From Streptomyces sp. NBC_01262 (GTDB lineage Bacteria; Actinomycetota; Actinomycetes; Streptomycetales; Streptomycetaceae): a stretch of 64,000 bases of DNA. A model generated the notes under the pieces. It saw nothing but the letters and a program-made list of their open reading frames with translations. It was not told the origin of the DNA and searched no databases. The position numbers and the translations under genes were made by a program. How positions within the stretch are numbered: the first letter of the stretch is position 1; each line of letters opens with the position of its first letter. Below are positions 9,064 to 17,933 of the stretch, one piece after another. The stretch is from the NCBI RefSeq assembly GCF_036226365.1, contig NZ_CP108462.1:8476001-8540000 (forward strand). The letters are read 5' to 3'.

Positions 9064-9729
9064 ATGCTGAACAAGTACGCGCGTGCTTTCTTCACGCGTG
9101 TTCTCACGCCGTTCGCCGCGTTCCTCCTCCGCGTGGGCGTGAGCCCGGACGCGGTGACCCTCATCGGCACCGGGGGCGTGATCGCGGGCGCGCTGGTCTT
9201 CTACCCCAGGGGGGAGTTCTTCTGGGGCACGGTCGTGATCACCCTGTTCGTCTTCTCCGACCTGGTGGACGGCAACATGGCCCGCCAGGCCGGGGTCTCC
9301 AGCCGCTGGGGCGCCTTCCTGGACTCCACCCTGGACCGGGTCGCCGACGCCGCGATCTTCGGCGGCCTCGCCCTGTGGTACGCGGGCGGCGGTGACGACC
9401 TGGTCCTGTGCGCGGTCACCATCTTCTGTCTGGCCAGCGGCCAGGTCGTGTCGTACACCAAGGCGCGCGGCGAGAGCATCGGCCTGCCGGTCAACGTCAA
9501 CGGGCTGATCGAGCGCGCCGAGCGGCTGGTGATCTCGCTGGTCGCCTGCGGCCTCGCCGGGCTCCACAAGTTCGGCGTCCCCGGCATCCAGTACCTGCTG
9601 CCGGCCGCCCTGTGGATCGTGGCCGTCGGCAGCCTGGTCACCCTCGGCCAGCGGGTGGTCACCGTACGCCGCGAGTCCTTCGAGGCCGACGCCGCCGCCC
9701 GGAACCCGGAAGGGAGCGGGGCGGCGTGA
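9064..9729 (+). CDS. pgsA: phosphatidylinositol phosphate synthase (CDP-alcohol phosphotransferase)
   Basis: A 221-residue integral membrane enzyme that joins CDP-diacylglycerol to an inositol phosphate, the first committed step towards phosphatidylinositol in Actinobacteria. The full family signature is present: Asp66, Asp69, Gly70, Ala73-Arg74, Gly83, Asp87 and Asp91. Hydrophobic segments follow at about 31-48, 53-66, 93-125 and 155-195. I took the ATG at 9064, preceded by 'gggaagg', because homologues begin 'MLNKYAR'; the in-frame ATG at 8956 lacks support. The stop overlaps the next gene (GTGA). It heads a three-gene lipid unit, so phosphatidylinositol phosphate synthase is more likely than phosphatidylglycerophosphate synthase. 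Confidence 0.92.
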   Translation: MLNKYARAFFTRVLTPFAAFLLRVGVSPDAVTLIGTGGVIAGALVFYPRGEFFWGTVVITLFVFSDLVDGNMARQAGVSSRWGAFLDSTLDRVADAAIFGGLALWYAGGGDDLVLCAVTIFCLASGQVVSYTKARGESIGLPVNVNGLIERAERLVISLVACGLAGLHKFGVPGIQYLLPAALWIVAVGSLVTLGQRVVTVRRESFEADAAARNPEGSGAA

Positions 9730-10667
9730 AGGAACGGCTGACCGACGCCCTCTACGGAGCCGGCTGGGGCGCGGTCAAGCGCCTGCCGGAGCCGGCGGCG
9801 AACCGGCTCGGGCGGGACATCGCCGACCTGGCCTGGCGGCGGCGCGGCAAGAGCGTGGCCCGGCTGGAATCCAACCTGCGCAGGGTGGTTCCCGACGCGG
9901 ACGAAACGCGCCTGCGCGAGCTGTCCAGGGCCGGCATGCGCTCCTATCTGCGCTACTGGATGGAGTCCTTCCGGCTCCCGGCCTGGAGCAAGGACCGGAT
10001 CCGCGGCGGCTTCGACCCCAAGGACGTCCACCACCTGCTCGACGCCCTTGCCTCCCCCCGGGGCGTGATACTCGCCCTGCCGCACATGGGCAACTGGGAT
10101 CTGGCCGGCGCCTGGGTCACCACCAAGTTGGAGACCCCCTTCACGACGGTGGCCGAGCGGCTGAAGCCCGAGAGCCTCTACGACCGCTTCGTCGCCTACC
10201 GCCAGGGCCTGGGCATGGAGGTCCTGCCGCACAGCGGCGGCGAGGCCTTCGGCACCCTGGCCCGGCGGCTGCGGGCCGGCGGCCTGGTCTGCCTGGTGGC
10301 CGAACGCGACCTGTCCGCGTCCGGCGTCGAGGTCGACTTCTTCGGAGACCGCACGCGCATGCCGGCCGGCCCCGCCCTGCTCGCCCAGCAGACCGGCGCG
10401 CTGCTGCTGCCGGTCACCCTCTGGTACGACGACTCGCCCGTCATGCGCGGGCAGGTCCACGCGCCGATCGAGGCACCGGCGGAGGGCACCCGGGCGGAGA
10501 AGACCTCCGTCATGACGCAGGCGCTCGCCGATGTCTTCGCCGCCGGCATCGCCGAGCACCCCGAGGACTGGCACATGCTCCAGCGGCTGTGGCTCTCGGA
10601 CCTTGAGCCCCGTGAGAGCGCCGAACCGCGCGAGCCCAGTGAGCCCCGTACAAGGGAGACTTCTTGA
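9726..10667 (+). CDS. phosphatidylinositol mannoside acyltransferase (PatA-like)
   Basis: A 313-residue member of the lipid A/PIM acyltransferase (LPLAT-like) family. The catalytic HxxxxD motif is 'HMGNWD' with His120 and Asp125. By position between pgsA and pimA it should acylate the mannose of phosphatidylinositol mannosides at the inner membrane face. The GTG start overlaps the pgsA stop as GTGA, and the stop overlaps the TTG of pimA, so the three are translationally coupled. The C-terminal ~20 residues are Glu/Pro/Arg-rich and probably disordered. The family call is firm; the exact acceptor is inferred from the neighbours. Confidence 0.9.
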   Translation: MKERLTDALYGAGWGAVKRLPEPAANRLGRDIADLAWRRRGKSVARLESNLRRVVPDADETRLRELSRAGMRSYLRYWMESFRLPAWSKDRIRGGFDPKDVHHLLDALASPRGVILALPHMGNWDLAGAWVTTKLETPFTTVAERLKPESLYDRFVAYRQGLGMEVLPHSGGEAFGTLARRLRAGGLVCLVAERDLSASGVEVDFFGDRTRMPAGPALLAQQTGALLLPVTLWYDDSPVMRGQVHAPIEAPAEGTRAEKTSVMTQALADVFAAGIAEHPEDWHMLQRLWLSDLEPRESAEPREPSEPRTRETS

Positions 10668-11824
10668 AAATCGGGATCGTCTGCCCGTACGCGTGGGACG
10701 TCCCCGGCGGCGTTCAGTTCCACATCCGCGACCTCGCCGAGCACCTCATCAAGCTCGGCCACGAGGTCTCGGTCCTGGCCCCCTCCGACGACGACACCCC
10801 GCTGCCGCCCTACGCCGTCTCCGCCGGCCGCGCCGTCCCCGTCCCGTACAACGGGTCCGTCGCCCGCCTCAACTTCGGCTTCCTGTCCGCGGCCCGGGTC
10901 CGGCGCTGGCTGGCCGACGGCGCCTTCGACGTCATCCACATCCACGAGCCCGCCTCGCCGTCGCTGGGCCTGCTCGCCTGCTGGGCGGCGCAGGGGCCGA
11001 TCGTGGCGACCTTCCACACCTCCAACCCCCGCTCCAGGGCCATGATCGCCGCCTACCCGATCCTCCAGCCTGCTCTGGAGAAGATCAGCGCGCGGATCGC
11101 GGTGAGCGAGTACGCCCGCCGGACCCTGGTCGAGCATCTGGGCGGTGACGCCGTGGTCATCCCCAACGGCGTCGATGTCGGCTTCTTCGCCGGCGCGGAG
11201 CCCAACCTGGACTGGCAGGGCGCCACGATCGGCTTCATCGGCCGCATCGACGAGCCCCGCAAGGGGCTGCCCACCCTGATGCGGGCCCTGCCGAAGATCC
11301 TCGCCGAGCGGCCGGACGTACGGCTGCTCGTGGCGGGACGCGGCGACGAGGAGGAGGCCGTCGAGGACCTGCCGGCCTCGATGCGCGACCGGGTCGAGTT
11401 CCTCGGCATGGTCAGCGACGAGGACAAGGCGCGGCTGCTGCGCAGCGTCGACCTCTACGTCGCCCCGAACACCGGCGGCGAGTCCTTCGGCATCATCCTC
11501 GTCGAGGCCATGTCGGCGGGCGCGCCCGTCCTCGCCAGCGACCTGGACGCCTTCCGGCAGGTGCTGGACGGCGGTTCGGCGGGCGAGCTCTTCCCCGTCG
11601 AGGACGCCGACGCGCTCGCCGCCTCGGCGCTGCGCCTGCTGGGCGACCCGGATCGGCTGGCGGAGCTGCGGGAGCTGGGCAGCAGCCATGTGCGGCGGTT
11701 CGACTGGTCGACGGTCGGGGCGGACATCCTGGCGGTGTACGAGACGGTGGCGTCCGGCGCCGCGCATGTGGCGGCGGACGAACGGCTCAGTCTGCGGGCC
11801 CGCTTCGGGCTGGCGCGGGACTGA
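10664..11824 (+). CDS. pimA: phosphatidyl-myo-inositol mannosyltransferase
   Basis: A 386-residue GT4-family glycosyltransferase that transfers mannose from GDP-mannose to phosphatidylinositol, the first PIM step. The N-terminal 'GGVQFHI' acceptor-side loop lies near residue 15, and the C-terminal EX7E nucleotide-sugar motif has Glu273 and Glu281. No membrane segment is seen, as expected for a peripheral enzyme. The start is a TTG that overlaps the upstream stop (TTGA). The last 38 bp overlap the 3' end of the convergent XRE regulator gene, an unusually tight junction with no terminator between them. Confidence 0.93.
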   Translation: MKIGIVCPYAWDVPGGVQFHIRDLAEHLIKLGHEVSVLAPSDDDTPLPPYAVSAGRAVPVPYNGSVARLNFGFLSAARVRRWLADGAFDVIHIHEPASPSLGLLACWAAQGPIVATFHTSNPRSRAMIAAYPILQPALEKISARIAVSEYARRTLVEHLGGDAVVIPNGVDVGFFAGAEPNLDWQGATIGFIGRIDEPRKGLPTLMRALPKILAERPDVRLLVAGRGDEEEAVEDLPASMRDRVEFLGMVSDEDKARLLRSVDLYVAPNTGGESFGIILVEAMSAGAPVLASDLDAFRQVLDGGSAGELFPVEDADALAASALRLLGDPDRLAELRELGSSHVRRFDWSTVGADILAVYETVASGAAHVAADERLSLRARFGLARD

Positions 11825-13187
11825 CCGGCCGCAGCTCCACCGCGAGGGCGTCCAGGACGGCCGTCGTACGCGGAGAGGCCAGGCCGGTGGCGAACCGGGC
11901 GGCGTCGTGCCGTCGGGCGAGCGCGCCCTCGCGGTCGCCGACGCGCAGCCGGGCGGTGGCGGCGCGGGCCGCGTAGACGGCGCGGTCGCGCAGGTGTGAC
12001 GGGTCCTGGGCGGCGAGGGCGCCCTCCAGCAACTCCAGGGCCTCGGCGGGCCGGCCGAGGTCGAGCAGGGCGCTGCCGGCCTGGGCCTGGAGTTCGGCGC
12101 CGTCGAACCAGTAGAGCCAGCCGGGGTCGTCGGCGCCGGCCCCGGCGCAGCCGGCGAGCAGGTCGCGGGCGTCGTCCAGGGCGCGGCGGCACGCGGCCTC
12201 GTCGCCGGTCCCGGCCAGTGCCCGGGCCCGGCGGGTGGCCAGCATGGCGCGGGTCCTGCGGGTGGCGCGGCCGGCGGCGGAGTCGGCCGCGTCGACGGCG
12301 GCCAGGGCGTCGACGGGGTGCCCGGTGAAGACCGCCTGCAGGCTCAGCCCGGCCCAGATGCCGGTGGCCAGCGGCTGGTCCCCGGCGTCGTGGGCGAGCC
12401 GCAGGGCGGTCAGGAAGTGCCGCTGGGCGGCGCTGTGATGGCCGCAGTCGGCCGCCGCCCAGCCGCCGAGCTGTGCCAGGTCGGCGGCGACGCGGAACAG
12501 CCGGGCGTCCAGAGCCCTGCCGTAGGGTCCCAGGGCCAGCAGGCCGGCGGCGATCGACAGGTCGGCCTCGACCCGCTTGCGCACCGCGCCGCCGCCCAGC
12601 CGGTCGTCCAGCCTGCGCATGCCGTGGACGCCGGATTCCAGCCATCCGACGGTCTCCTCGGCGGTCCGGTCGGCCGTCTGCGCAGGGCAGGTCGCCGCCG
12701 GGCCGGCCTCCGCCGGATCGGCCGGACGCCGCTGCGCGGGGATCACCGGCCGCGTCGCGCCGAGCGTGGCGTCGGCCCACTCCCGCGCCGCTTCGCCCAG
12801 CCCGGGGCCGTAGGCGATCGGGTAGCCCCGGTTGTCCCGCGTGCCCTCCTCCAGCAGGGTGCGCAGGGCCGCCCCGCTCCCGGCCGGGGTCCAGGGCAGT
12901 CCGCCGGGCAGGCCCTCGTACGCGGGCAGCCAGCCGGGCCAGGGCCGGGTCCGCAGTTCGTGCGGCGGCACCCTCAGCGCCCTGGCGAGGGCGCGCTGGC
13001 TGTCGCGCTCGGGGACGACGCCCCAGTGCTCCCAGCGCCAGATCTTCTCCCGCCGCGCGGCCATGGGCACCCCCAGCGCGCGGGCGTTGTCGGCGATCAG
13101 GCGGGCGAGGTCCTGGTAGCTCCAGCCGTGGCGATGCCGTAAGTACCCCAGCGGGTGGGTCGGCGGGTTCGGAATCTCTTGCGGCAC
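11787..13187 (-). CDS. XRE-family transcriptional regulator with TPR-like C-terminal region
   Basis: A 466-residue protein. Residues about 10-75 form a helix-turn-helix of the Streptomyces XRE type ('GYLRHRHGWSYQDLARLI', then 'IWRWEHWGVVPERDSQRALA'). Residues about 190-440 are repeated Ala-rich helix pairs of the tetratricopeptide kind, as in regulators that sense a small ligand or peptide. The GTG start has no obvious Shine-Dalgarno sequence; a CAGGTACCTG palindrome lies just upstream. It is divergent from the TPR-like/permease/amine-oxidase genes and so is the obvious candidate to control them, but this is inferred from position alone. It overlaps pimA at the 3' end by 38 bp. Confidence 0.75.
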   Translation of the reverse strand: MPQEIPNPPTHPLGYLRHRHGWSYQDLARLIADNARALGVPMAARREKIWRWEHWGVVPERDSQRALARALRVPPHELRTRPWPGWLPAYEGLPGGLPWTPAGSGAALRTLLEEGTRDNRGYPIAYGPGLGEAAREWADATLGATRPVIPAQRRPADPAEAGPAATCPAQTADRTAEETVGWLESGVHGMRRLDDRLGGGAVRKRVEADLSIAAGLLALGPYGRALDARLFRVAADLAQLGGWAAADCGHHSAAQRHFLTALRLAHDAGDQPLATGIWAGLSLQAVFTGHPVDALAAVDAADSAAGRATRRTRAMLATRRARALAGTGDEAACRRALDDARDLLAGCAGAGADDPGWLYWFDGAELQAQAGSALLDLGRPAEALELLEGALAAQDPSHLRDRAVYAARAATARLRVGDREGALARRHDAARFATGLASPRTTAVLDALAVELRPVSPAPARSGPAD

Positions 13188-13245
13188 AGGTACCTGATAT
13201 CAGCCGCGGCGGCGCTCCCGCAGCGACACTAGGACATTTGTGCGG

Positions 13246-13265
13246 GACAACAGCGAGACAACAGC
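13246..13265. promoter_or_regulatory. tandem direct repeat, candidate operator
   Basis: The nonamer GACAACAGC occurs at 13246-13254 and 13257-13265, 11 bp apart, about one helical turn. It sits in the 215-bp gap between the XRE regulator and the divergent TPR-like gene. No protein is known to bind it; it is a candidate site for the divergent regulator. Confidence 0.3.
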
Positions 13266-13402
13266 TCTGCTCTTGAGACGGAGCTGCCCCTACCGGTTGG
13301 CTGTGCCTGATCACAGCGAGTCCCGGGAACCGCACCCCACGTGCTGTGACATCCCCCCACCCCCCTCAGAAAAGTGACGTGCGCCGTGGAGGCAGCCCGA
13401 GC

Positions 13403-14359
13403 ATGACGCCACCTCCGCCATCTTTCGGCCTGGGCCGTTCAAGGGGCAGAATCGCCTTCGATCCGGCACTCGACGACATCGGACTGGCCGCCGCCCGCAC
13501 CGCCCTGTCCCAGGGCCGCTGGACCGACACCCGTGACCTGCTCGCCGCGACCGGCGACGACTGGGACCGCCGCGGCCACCGGCTGGCCGTCCTCGGCGAG
13601 GCCCCGTCCACGGTCGCCTGGGCCCAGGACTGGCAGCTCGCCGAGCCGGACAGCGCGGACGCCGCGGCTCTGCTCGCCTGCGCCACCGCCTTCCGCGCGG
13701 TCGCGGGCAAGGCCGCCCCCGAGCGGGCCGCCGAACTGTGCCGCGCCGCCGCCCGGCTGGCCCCCGCCGACCCCACCCCGTGGCTCGCCCTGCAGATCCT
13801 GGCCCGCCGCACCGGCACCCCCGACGAGCAGGAACGCGCCTTCGACCAGGTGCGCGCCCGCCACCGCAACCACCACCACGCCCACCACCTCATGACCGCC
13901 TGCCTCGCCGAACGCCCGGGATCCGACAGCGACCGGCTGCACCACGAGGTCTACGAGTTCGCCGAATGGGCCTCCGCCGACGCCCCGCCCGGCTCCCCGC
14001 TCGCCGTACTCCCGCTGGTCGCGCACACCGAACGGCACCGCGTGCTCGCCCGGGCCGGCAAGGAGGCCGCCGACCCGGCGCAGTCCGAGTTCTGGCGCAC
14101 CTGGCGGGCCCGCCGCGGACTCGCCCAGGCCTTCGACTGGTGGCTCGAATGGGACGGCCGCGACCACCCCCGGCTCTTCCTCGACCTCAACCACCTGGTC
14201 CACGCCCAGTCCGTACTCGGGCGCACCGCCGAGGCCGCCGCCCTGTTCAACCGGATCGGCACGCACGCCACCCGCGAACCCTGGTGCCATCCCGACCGCG
14301 ACCCGAGCCGGGCGTTCCTCGCGGCGCGTCAGGAAGCGCTCGGCACCGGCTTCTCGTAA
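13403..14359 (+). CDS. conserved hypothetical protein, TPR-like
   Basis: A soluble protein of 318 residues from the ATG at 13403, which follows GTGGAGG ten bases upstream. In-frame GTG codons at 13346 and 13379 are less well placed. The sequence is a run of Ala-rich amphipathic helices with tetratricopeptide character ('AAELCRAAARLAPADPTPWLALQ'-type units) and a His-rich patch near residue 158. I recognise no catalytic motif. It lies 35 bp upstream of the permease gene on the same strand, so it is probably co-expressed with the permease and amine oxidase, perhaps as an accessory or regulatory protein. Function unknown. Confidence 0.65.
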   Translation: MTPPPPSFGLGRSRGRIAFDPALDDIGLAAARTALSQGRWTDTRDLLAATGDDWDRRGHRLAVLGEAPSTVAWAQDWQLAEPDSADAAALLACATAFRAVAGKAAPERAAELCRAAARLAPADPTPWLALQILARRTGTPDEQERAFDQVRARHRNHHHAHHLMTACLAERPGSDSDRLHHEVYEFAEWASADAPPGSPLAVLPLVAHTERHRVLARAGKEAADPAQSEFWRTWRARRGLAQAFDWWLEWDGRDHPRLFLDLNHLVHAQSVLGRTAEAAALFNRIGTHATREPWCHPDRDPSRAFLAARQEALGTGFS

Positions 14360-14394
14360 GCGACATCCACCCCCGAAGGAAGGACCGACCCGCC

Positions 14395-15951
14395 ATGGCG
14401 ATCGGCAGAAGCACCGACATCAGTACATTCAAGGGCGGCGAGAGAGCCCTGCGCGCGGACCGGATCGGCCTGCCCGGGCTGCTCTTCTCGGTGGTCGCCG
14501 CGAGCGCCCCGCTCATGGTCGTGGCCGGTGTCATGCCGACCACCTGGGCCGTCATGGGCATCGTCGGCCAGCCGCTGATCTTCGTGATCCTCGGCGTGGT
14601 GCTGGCGCTGTTCAGCGTCGGCTACGCCGAGATGAGCCGCCATGTGCACAACGCGGGCGCCTTCTACGCGTACATCGCGCGCGGCCTCGGCGGCACCGCC
14701 GGCTCCGCGGCCTCGTTCCTGGCGCTGCTGTCGTACAGCGCCCTGCAGTTCGCCCCCTACGGCCTCCTCGGCTTCGAGATCTCGACCCAGCTCCAGGCGC
14801 GCTTCGACGTCAGCGTCTCCTGGTGGGTGCCGGCCGTCGTGGGCGTGCTGCTCGTCGGCACCCTGGGCTGGCTGAAGATCGACCTCAACGCCAAGGTGCT
14901 CGGCGTGCTGCTGCTCATCGAGGTCGCCATCGTCGTGGTCTTCGACATCTCCGCCATCGCCGACCCCTCCCCGGCGGGTGTCTCCTTCCACGCCTTCAAC
15001 CCCTCCACCCTGTCCGGCGCGGGGCTCGGCGCAGCGCTGTGCTTCTGCATCGCCGGCTTCGTCGGCTTCGAGCAGTCGGCGGTCTACGCCGAGGAGACCA
15101 GCCGCCCGCACCTGGTCGTCGCCCGGGTCACCTTCCTCGCCGTCGGCTTCATCTCGGTGTTCTACGCGGTGGGCGCCTGGGCGCTGAGCGTCGCCGCCGG
15201 GCCGGGCCAGGTGGTGGCCCAGTCCCAGAAGCACGCCACCGACCTGCTCTTCGTCCTCGCCCAGGACCGGCTCGGCGCGGGCTTCGCCGACGTGCTGCAC
15301 ATCTTCTTCGTGACCGGCATGTTCGCCTGCCTGCTCAGCTTCCACAACGTCGTCGCCCGCTACGCCTTCGCCATGGGCCGCGAGCGCCTGCTGCCCGCCG
15401 CCTTCGGCCGCACCAACCCCACCAGCGGTGCCCCCGCGTACGGCTCGCTGCTCCAGAGCGCGATCTCGCTCGCCGCCGTGCTGGTGTTCGCCGTCACCGA
15501 CAAGGGCGCGGTGGGCGACCCGACCGCTCCCGTGCTGCGGCTGTTCACCTGGGGCGGCCAGGTCGGCGCGCTCGGCATCATCGTGCTGCTGGCCACCGCC
15601 TCCGTGGCGGTCATCGCGTTCTTCGTACGCCGCGGGGCGGCCCGTGCCCAGGCGGTGCGGATCGCGTGCTCGGCGCTGGCGGCGGCCGCGCTGCTGGTCA
15701 TCATCTTCATCTCGGTCAGGGACTTCGACGTACTGCTCGGCTCCGACCCGGACTCGCCGCTGCTCTGGATCCTGCCCGGCATCGTCGGCGCCACGGTCGC
15801 CGGCGGCCTGGCGTACGGGCTCTACCTGCGCGCCGCGCGCCCGGAGGTGCACTCGGGCATCGGGATGGGCAACGAGGTCTACCAGATCGAGCAGGCCCGC
15901 AACGCCGAGACCGGCGCGGAGGCCGGGGCCGGGGCCGGGAGCGTGTCATGA
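14395..15951 (+). CDS. APC-superfamily amino acid/amine permease
   Basis: A 518-residue transporter with about 12 hydrophobic segments spread from residue 24 to 485. The N-terminal 'GLPGLLFSVVAASAPLMVVAG' region and the internal 'CIAGFVGFEQSAVYAEETSRP' segment are hallmarks of the APC amino acid permease family, the latter being the substrate-coordinating helix region. The ATG follows GAAGGAAGG. Its stop overlaps the amine oxidase start (ATGA), which strongly suggests that it imports the amine consumed by that enzyme, such as tyramine. The substrate is an inference from coupling, not from sequence. Confidence 0.88.
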   Translation: MAIGRSTDISTFKGGERALRADRIGLPGLLFSVVAASAPLMVVAGVMPTTWAVMGIVGQPLIFVILGVVLALFSVGYAEMSRHVHNAGAFYAYIARGLGGTAGSAASFLALLSYSALQFAPYGLLGFEISTQLQARFDVSVSWWVPAVVGVLLVGTLGWLKIDLNAKVLGVLLLIEVAIVVVFDISAIADPSPAGVSFHAFNPSTLSGAGLGAALCFCIAGFVGFEQSAVYAEETSRPHLVVARVTFLAVGFISVFYAVGAWALSVAAGPGQVVAQSQKHATDLLFVLAQDRLGAGFADVLHIFFVTGMFACLLSFHNVVARYAFAMGRERLLPAAFGRTNPTSGAPAYGSLLQSAISLAAVLVFAVTDKGAVGDPTAPVLRLFTWGGQVGALGIIVLLATASVAVIAFFVRRGAARAQAVRIACSALAAAALLVIIFISVRDFDVLLGSDPDSPLLWILPGIVGATVAGGLAYGLYLRAARPEVHSGIGMGNEVYQIEQARNAETGAEAGAGAGSVS

Positions 15952-17918
15952 GCTGCTGCCACGACGAGCACGGCGAACAGGCCGAGCAGGTGGCGAAGGC
16001 CGTCGCCCCGCACCCGCTCGACCCGGTCTCCGCCGCGGAGATCGACGCCGTACGCACCATCCTGGAGGCCGACGGCAAGGTCACCGAAACCACCCGCTTC
16101 CCCCTCGTCCTGCTCGACGAGCCCGCCCGGCACACCGCCGCCGCCCACCGCGACGGCGACCCGGTGGTGCGCCGGGTCCGGGTCACGCTGCTCGACTCGG
16201 CGACGGGGGAGGCCGCCGAGGCCGTCGTCGACCTCCAGGCCGCCGCCGTCGTGGCGTACCGGATCCTGGACACCGACCGCGAGGGCCAGCCGCCGGTGAC
16301 CTTCGAGGAGTGGGAGCTCGTCGACCGGATCGTCAAGGCCGACCCCGGCTGGCGCAAGGCCATGGCCGAGCGGGGCATCGGCGACCTCGACCTCGCGGTC
16401 GTCGGCCCGATGGGCGCCGGGCCGCTGCGCCTGGAGGACCGGCCCCGCGGCCGGCGGCTGATGCGCACGCTGACCTGGCTGCGCTGCGATGCCTCCGACA
16501 ACGCCTTCGCCCACCCGGTGGCCGGGCTGGTCGCCGACGTCGACGTCATCGAGCGCCAGGTCGTCCGCCTCATCGACACCGGGGCCGTCCCCGTCCCCGC
16601 CGAATGCGCGCGCTACGAGGCCGAGTTCAACGGCCCGGCCCGCACCGACCTGCGCCCGCTGGAGATCACCCAGCCCGAAGGCCCCTCCTTCGAGCTCACC
16701 GGCAACGTCCTCACCTGGCAGAACTGGCGCTTCCGGATCGACTTCAACGGCCGCGAGGGCCTGGTCCTGCACCAGATCAGCCACCGCGACGGCGACCGCG
16801 ACCGCCCGGTCCTGCACCGCGCCTCCCTCGGCGAGATGGCCGTCAGCTACGCCGACCCCGGCGCCGACCGCAACTGGGTGGCCTTCCTCGACGCGGGCGA
16901 GTACGCGCTCGGCCGCAACGCCAACGCGCTCAAGCTCGGCTGCGACTGCCTCGGCGAGATCCGCTACCTCGACGCCGTCCTGTCCGACGACTTCGGCCGC
17001 CCGGAGACCCTGCCCAACGCCATCTGCATCCACGAGGAGGACTTCGGCCTGCTCTGGAAGCACACCAACCAGTTCGACGGGATGAAGGCCGAGAGCCGCC
17101 GCGCCCGCCGCCTGGTCGTGTCCTACATCGCCACCGTCGGCAACTACGACTACGGCTTCTACTGGTACTTCCACCAGGACGGCACCATCGCCTTCGAGGC
17201 CAAGTCCACCGGCCTGGTGCAGACCTCCGCCATCCCGGCGGGCCAGGGGTCTGCGTACGGCACCGAGCTGGCCCCCGGGCTGCTCGGGCCGTACCACCAG
17301 CACATGTTCTGCGTACGCCTGGACGTGGCGGTGGACGGCCTCACCAACACGGTGGAGGAGGTGGACGTCGTCCCCGTGCCGGCCGGCCCGGACAACCCCA
17401 ACGGCAACGCCTTCACCGTACGGGCCACCCCGATCACCGACAGCGCGGAGGGCGGACGCCTCGCCGACCCCGCCACCGGGCGCCGCTGGCGGATCACCAA
17501 TCCCGCCTCGCGCAACCGGATGGGGGAGCCGGTGGCGTACACCCTCGTCCCGCAGCCCGGACCGCTGATCCTGGCCCAGCCGGACTCGGCGGTGGCCCGC
17601 CGCCTCGGGTACGGCAGCAAGCACTTCTGGGTCACCCGGCACAGCCCCGAGCGCCGCTACCCGGCGGGCGACTACCCCAACCAGCACCTGGGCGGGGCCG
17701 GGCTGCCGGAGTGGACGGCGGGCGGGGAGTCGCTGGAGGACACCGAGCTGACGGTGTGGCACACCTTCGGCCCGACCCATGTGCCCAGGCTGGAGGAATG
17801 GCCCGTGATGCCGGTCGACCACAGCGGTTTCACCCTCAAGCCGACCGGCTTCTTCGACCGCAACCCGGCCCTGGACCTGCCCGCCGAAACACCCCGGGAA
17901 GGACACTGCTCCACCTGA
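15948..17918 (+). CDS. primary-amine oxidase (copper/topaquinone amine oxidase)
   Basis: A 656-residue copper amine oxidase that oxidises a primary amine to aldehyde, ammonia and hydrogen peroxide. The topaquinone precursor is Tyr400 in 'GNYDY'. Copper ligands are His450 and His452 ('YHQHMF') and His611 ('THVPRLEEWP'), and the catalytic base is Asp315 in 'FLDAGEYALG'. The spacings match those I recall for the Arthrobacter phenylethylamine/histamine enzymes. There is no signal peptide; residues 1-15 are His/Cys-rich ('SCCHDEHGEQ'). It overlaps the permease by ATGA. Bacterial relatives are often annotated tyramine oxidase, but the amine used cannot be read from sequence. Confidence 0.93.
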   Translation: MSCCHDEHGEQAEQVAKAVAPHPLDPVSAAEIDAVRTILEADGKVTETTRFPLVLLDEPARHTAAAHRDGDPVVRRVRVTLLDSATGEAAEAVVDLQAAAVVAYRILDTDREGQPPVTFEEWELVDRIVKADPGWRKAMAERGIGDLDLAVVGPMGAGPLRLEDRPRGRRLMRTLTWLRCDASDNAFAHPVAGLVADVDVIERQVVRLIDTGAVPVPAECARYEAEFNGPARTDLRPLEITQPEGPSFELTGNVLTWQNWRFRIDFNGREGLVLHQISHRDGDRDRPVLHRASLGEMAVSYADPGADRNWVAFLDAGEYALGRNANALKLGCDCLGEIRYLDAVLSDDFGRPETLPNAICIHEEDFGLLWKHTNQFDGMKAESRRARRLVVSYIATVGNYDYGFYWYFHQDGTIAFEAKSTGLVQTSAIPAGQGSAYGTELAPGLLGPYHQHMFCVRLDVAVDGLTNTVEEVDVVPVPAGPDNPNGNAFTVRATPITDSAEGGRLADPATGRRWRITNPASRNRMGEPVAYTLVPQPGPLILAQPDSAVARRLGYGSKHFWVTRHSPERRYPAGDYPNQHLGGAGLPEWTAGGESLEDTELTVWHTFGPTHVPRLEEWPVMPVDHSGFTLKPTGFFDRNPALDLPAETPREGHCST

Positions 17919-17933
17919 AGTAGCCTTCCGCCC

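Noticed and set aside
14823..15947. In-frame upstream extension of the amine oxidase reading frame across the permease.
   Set aside because: The extension is Arg/Pro/Gly-rich shadow sequence of the permease gene; the overlap ATG at 15948 begins at the conserved N-terminus.
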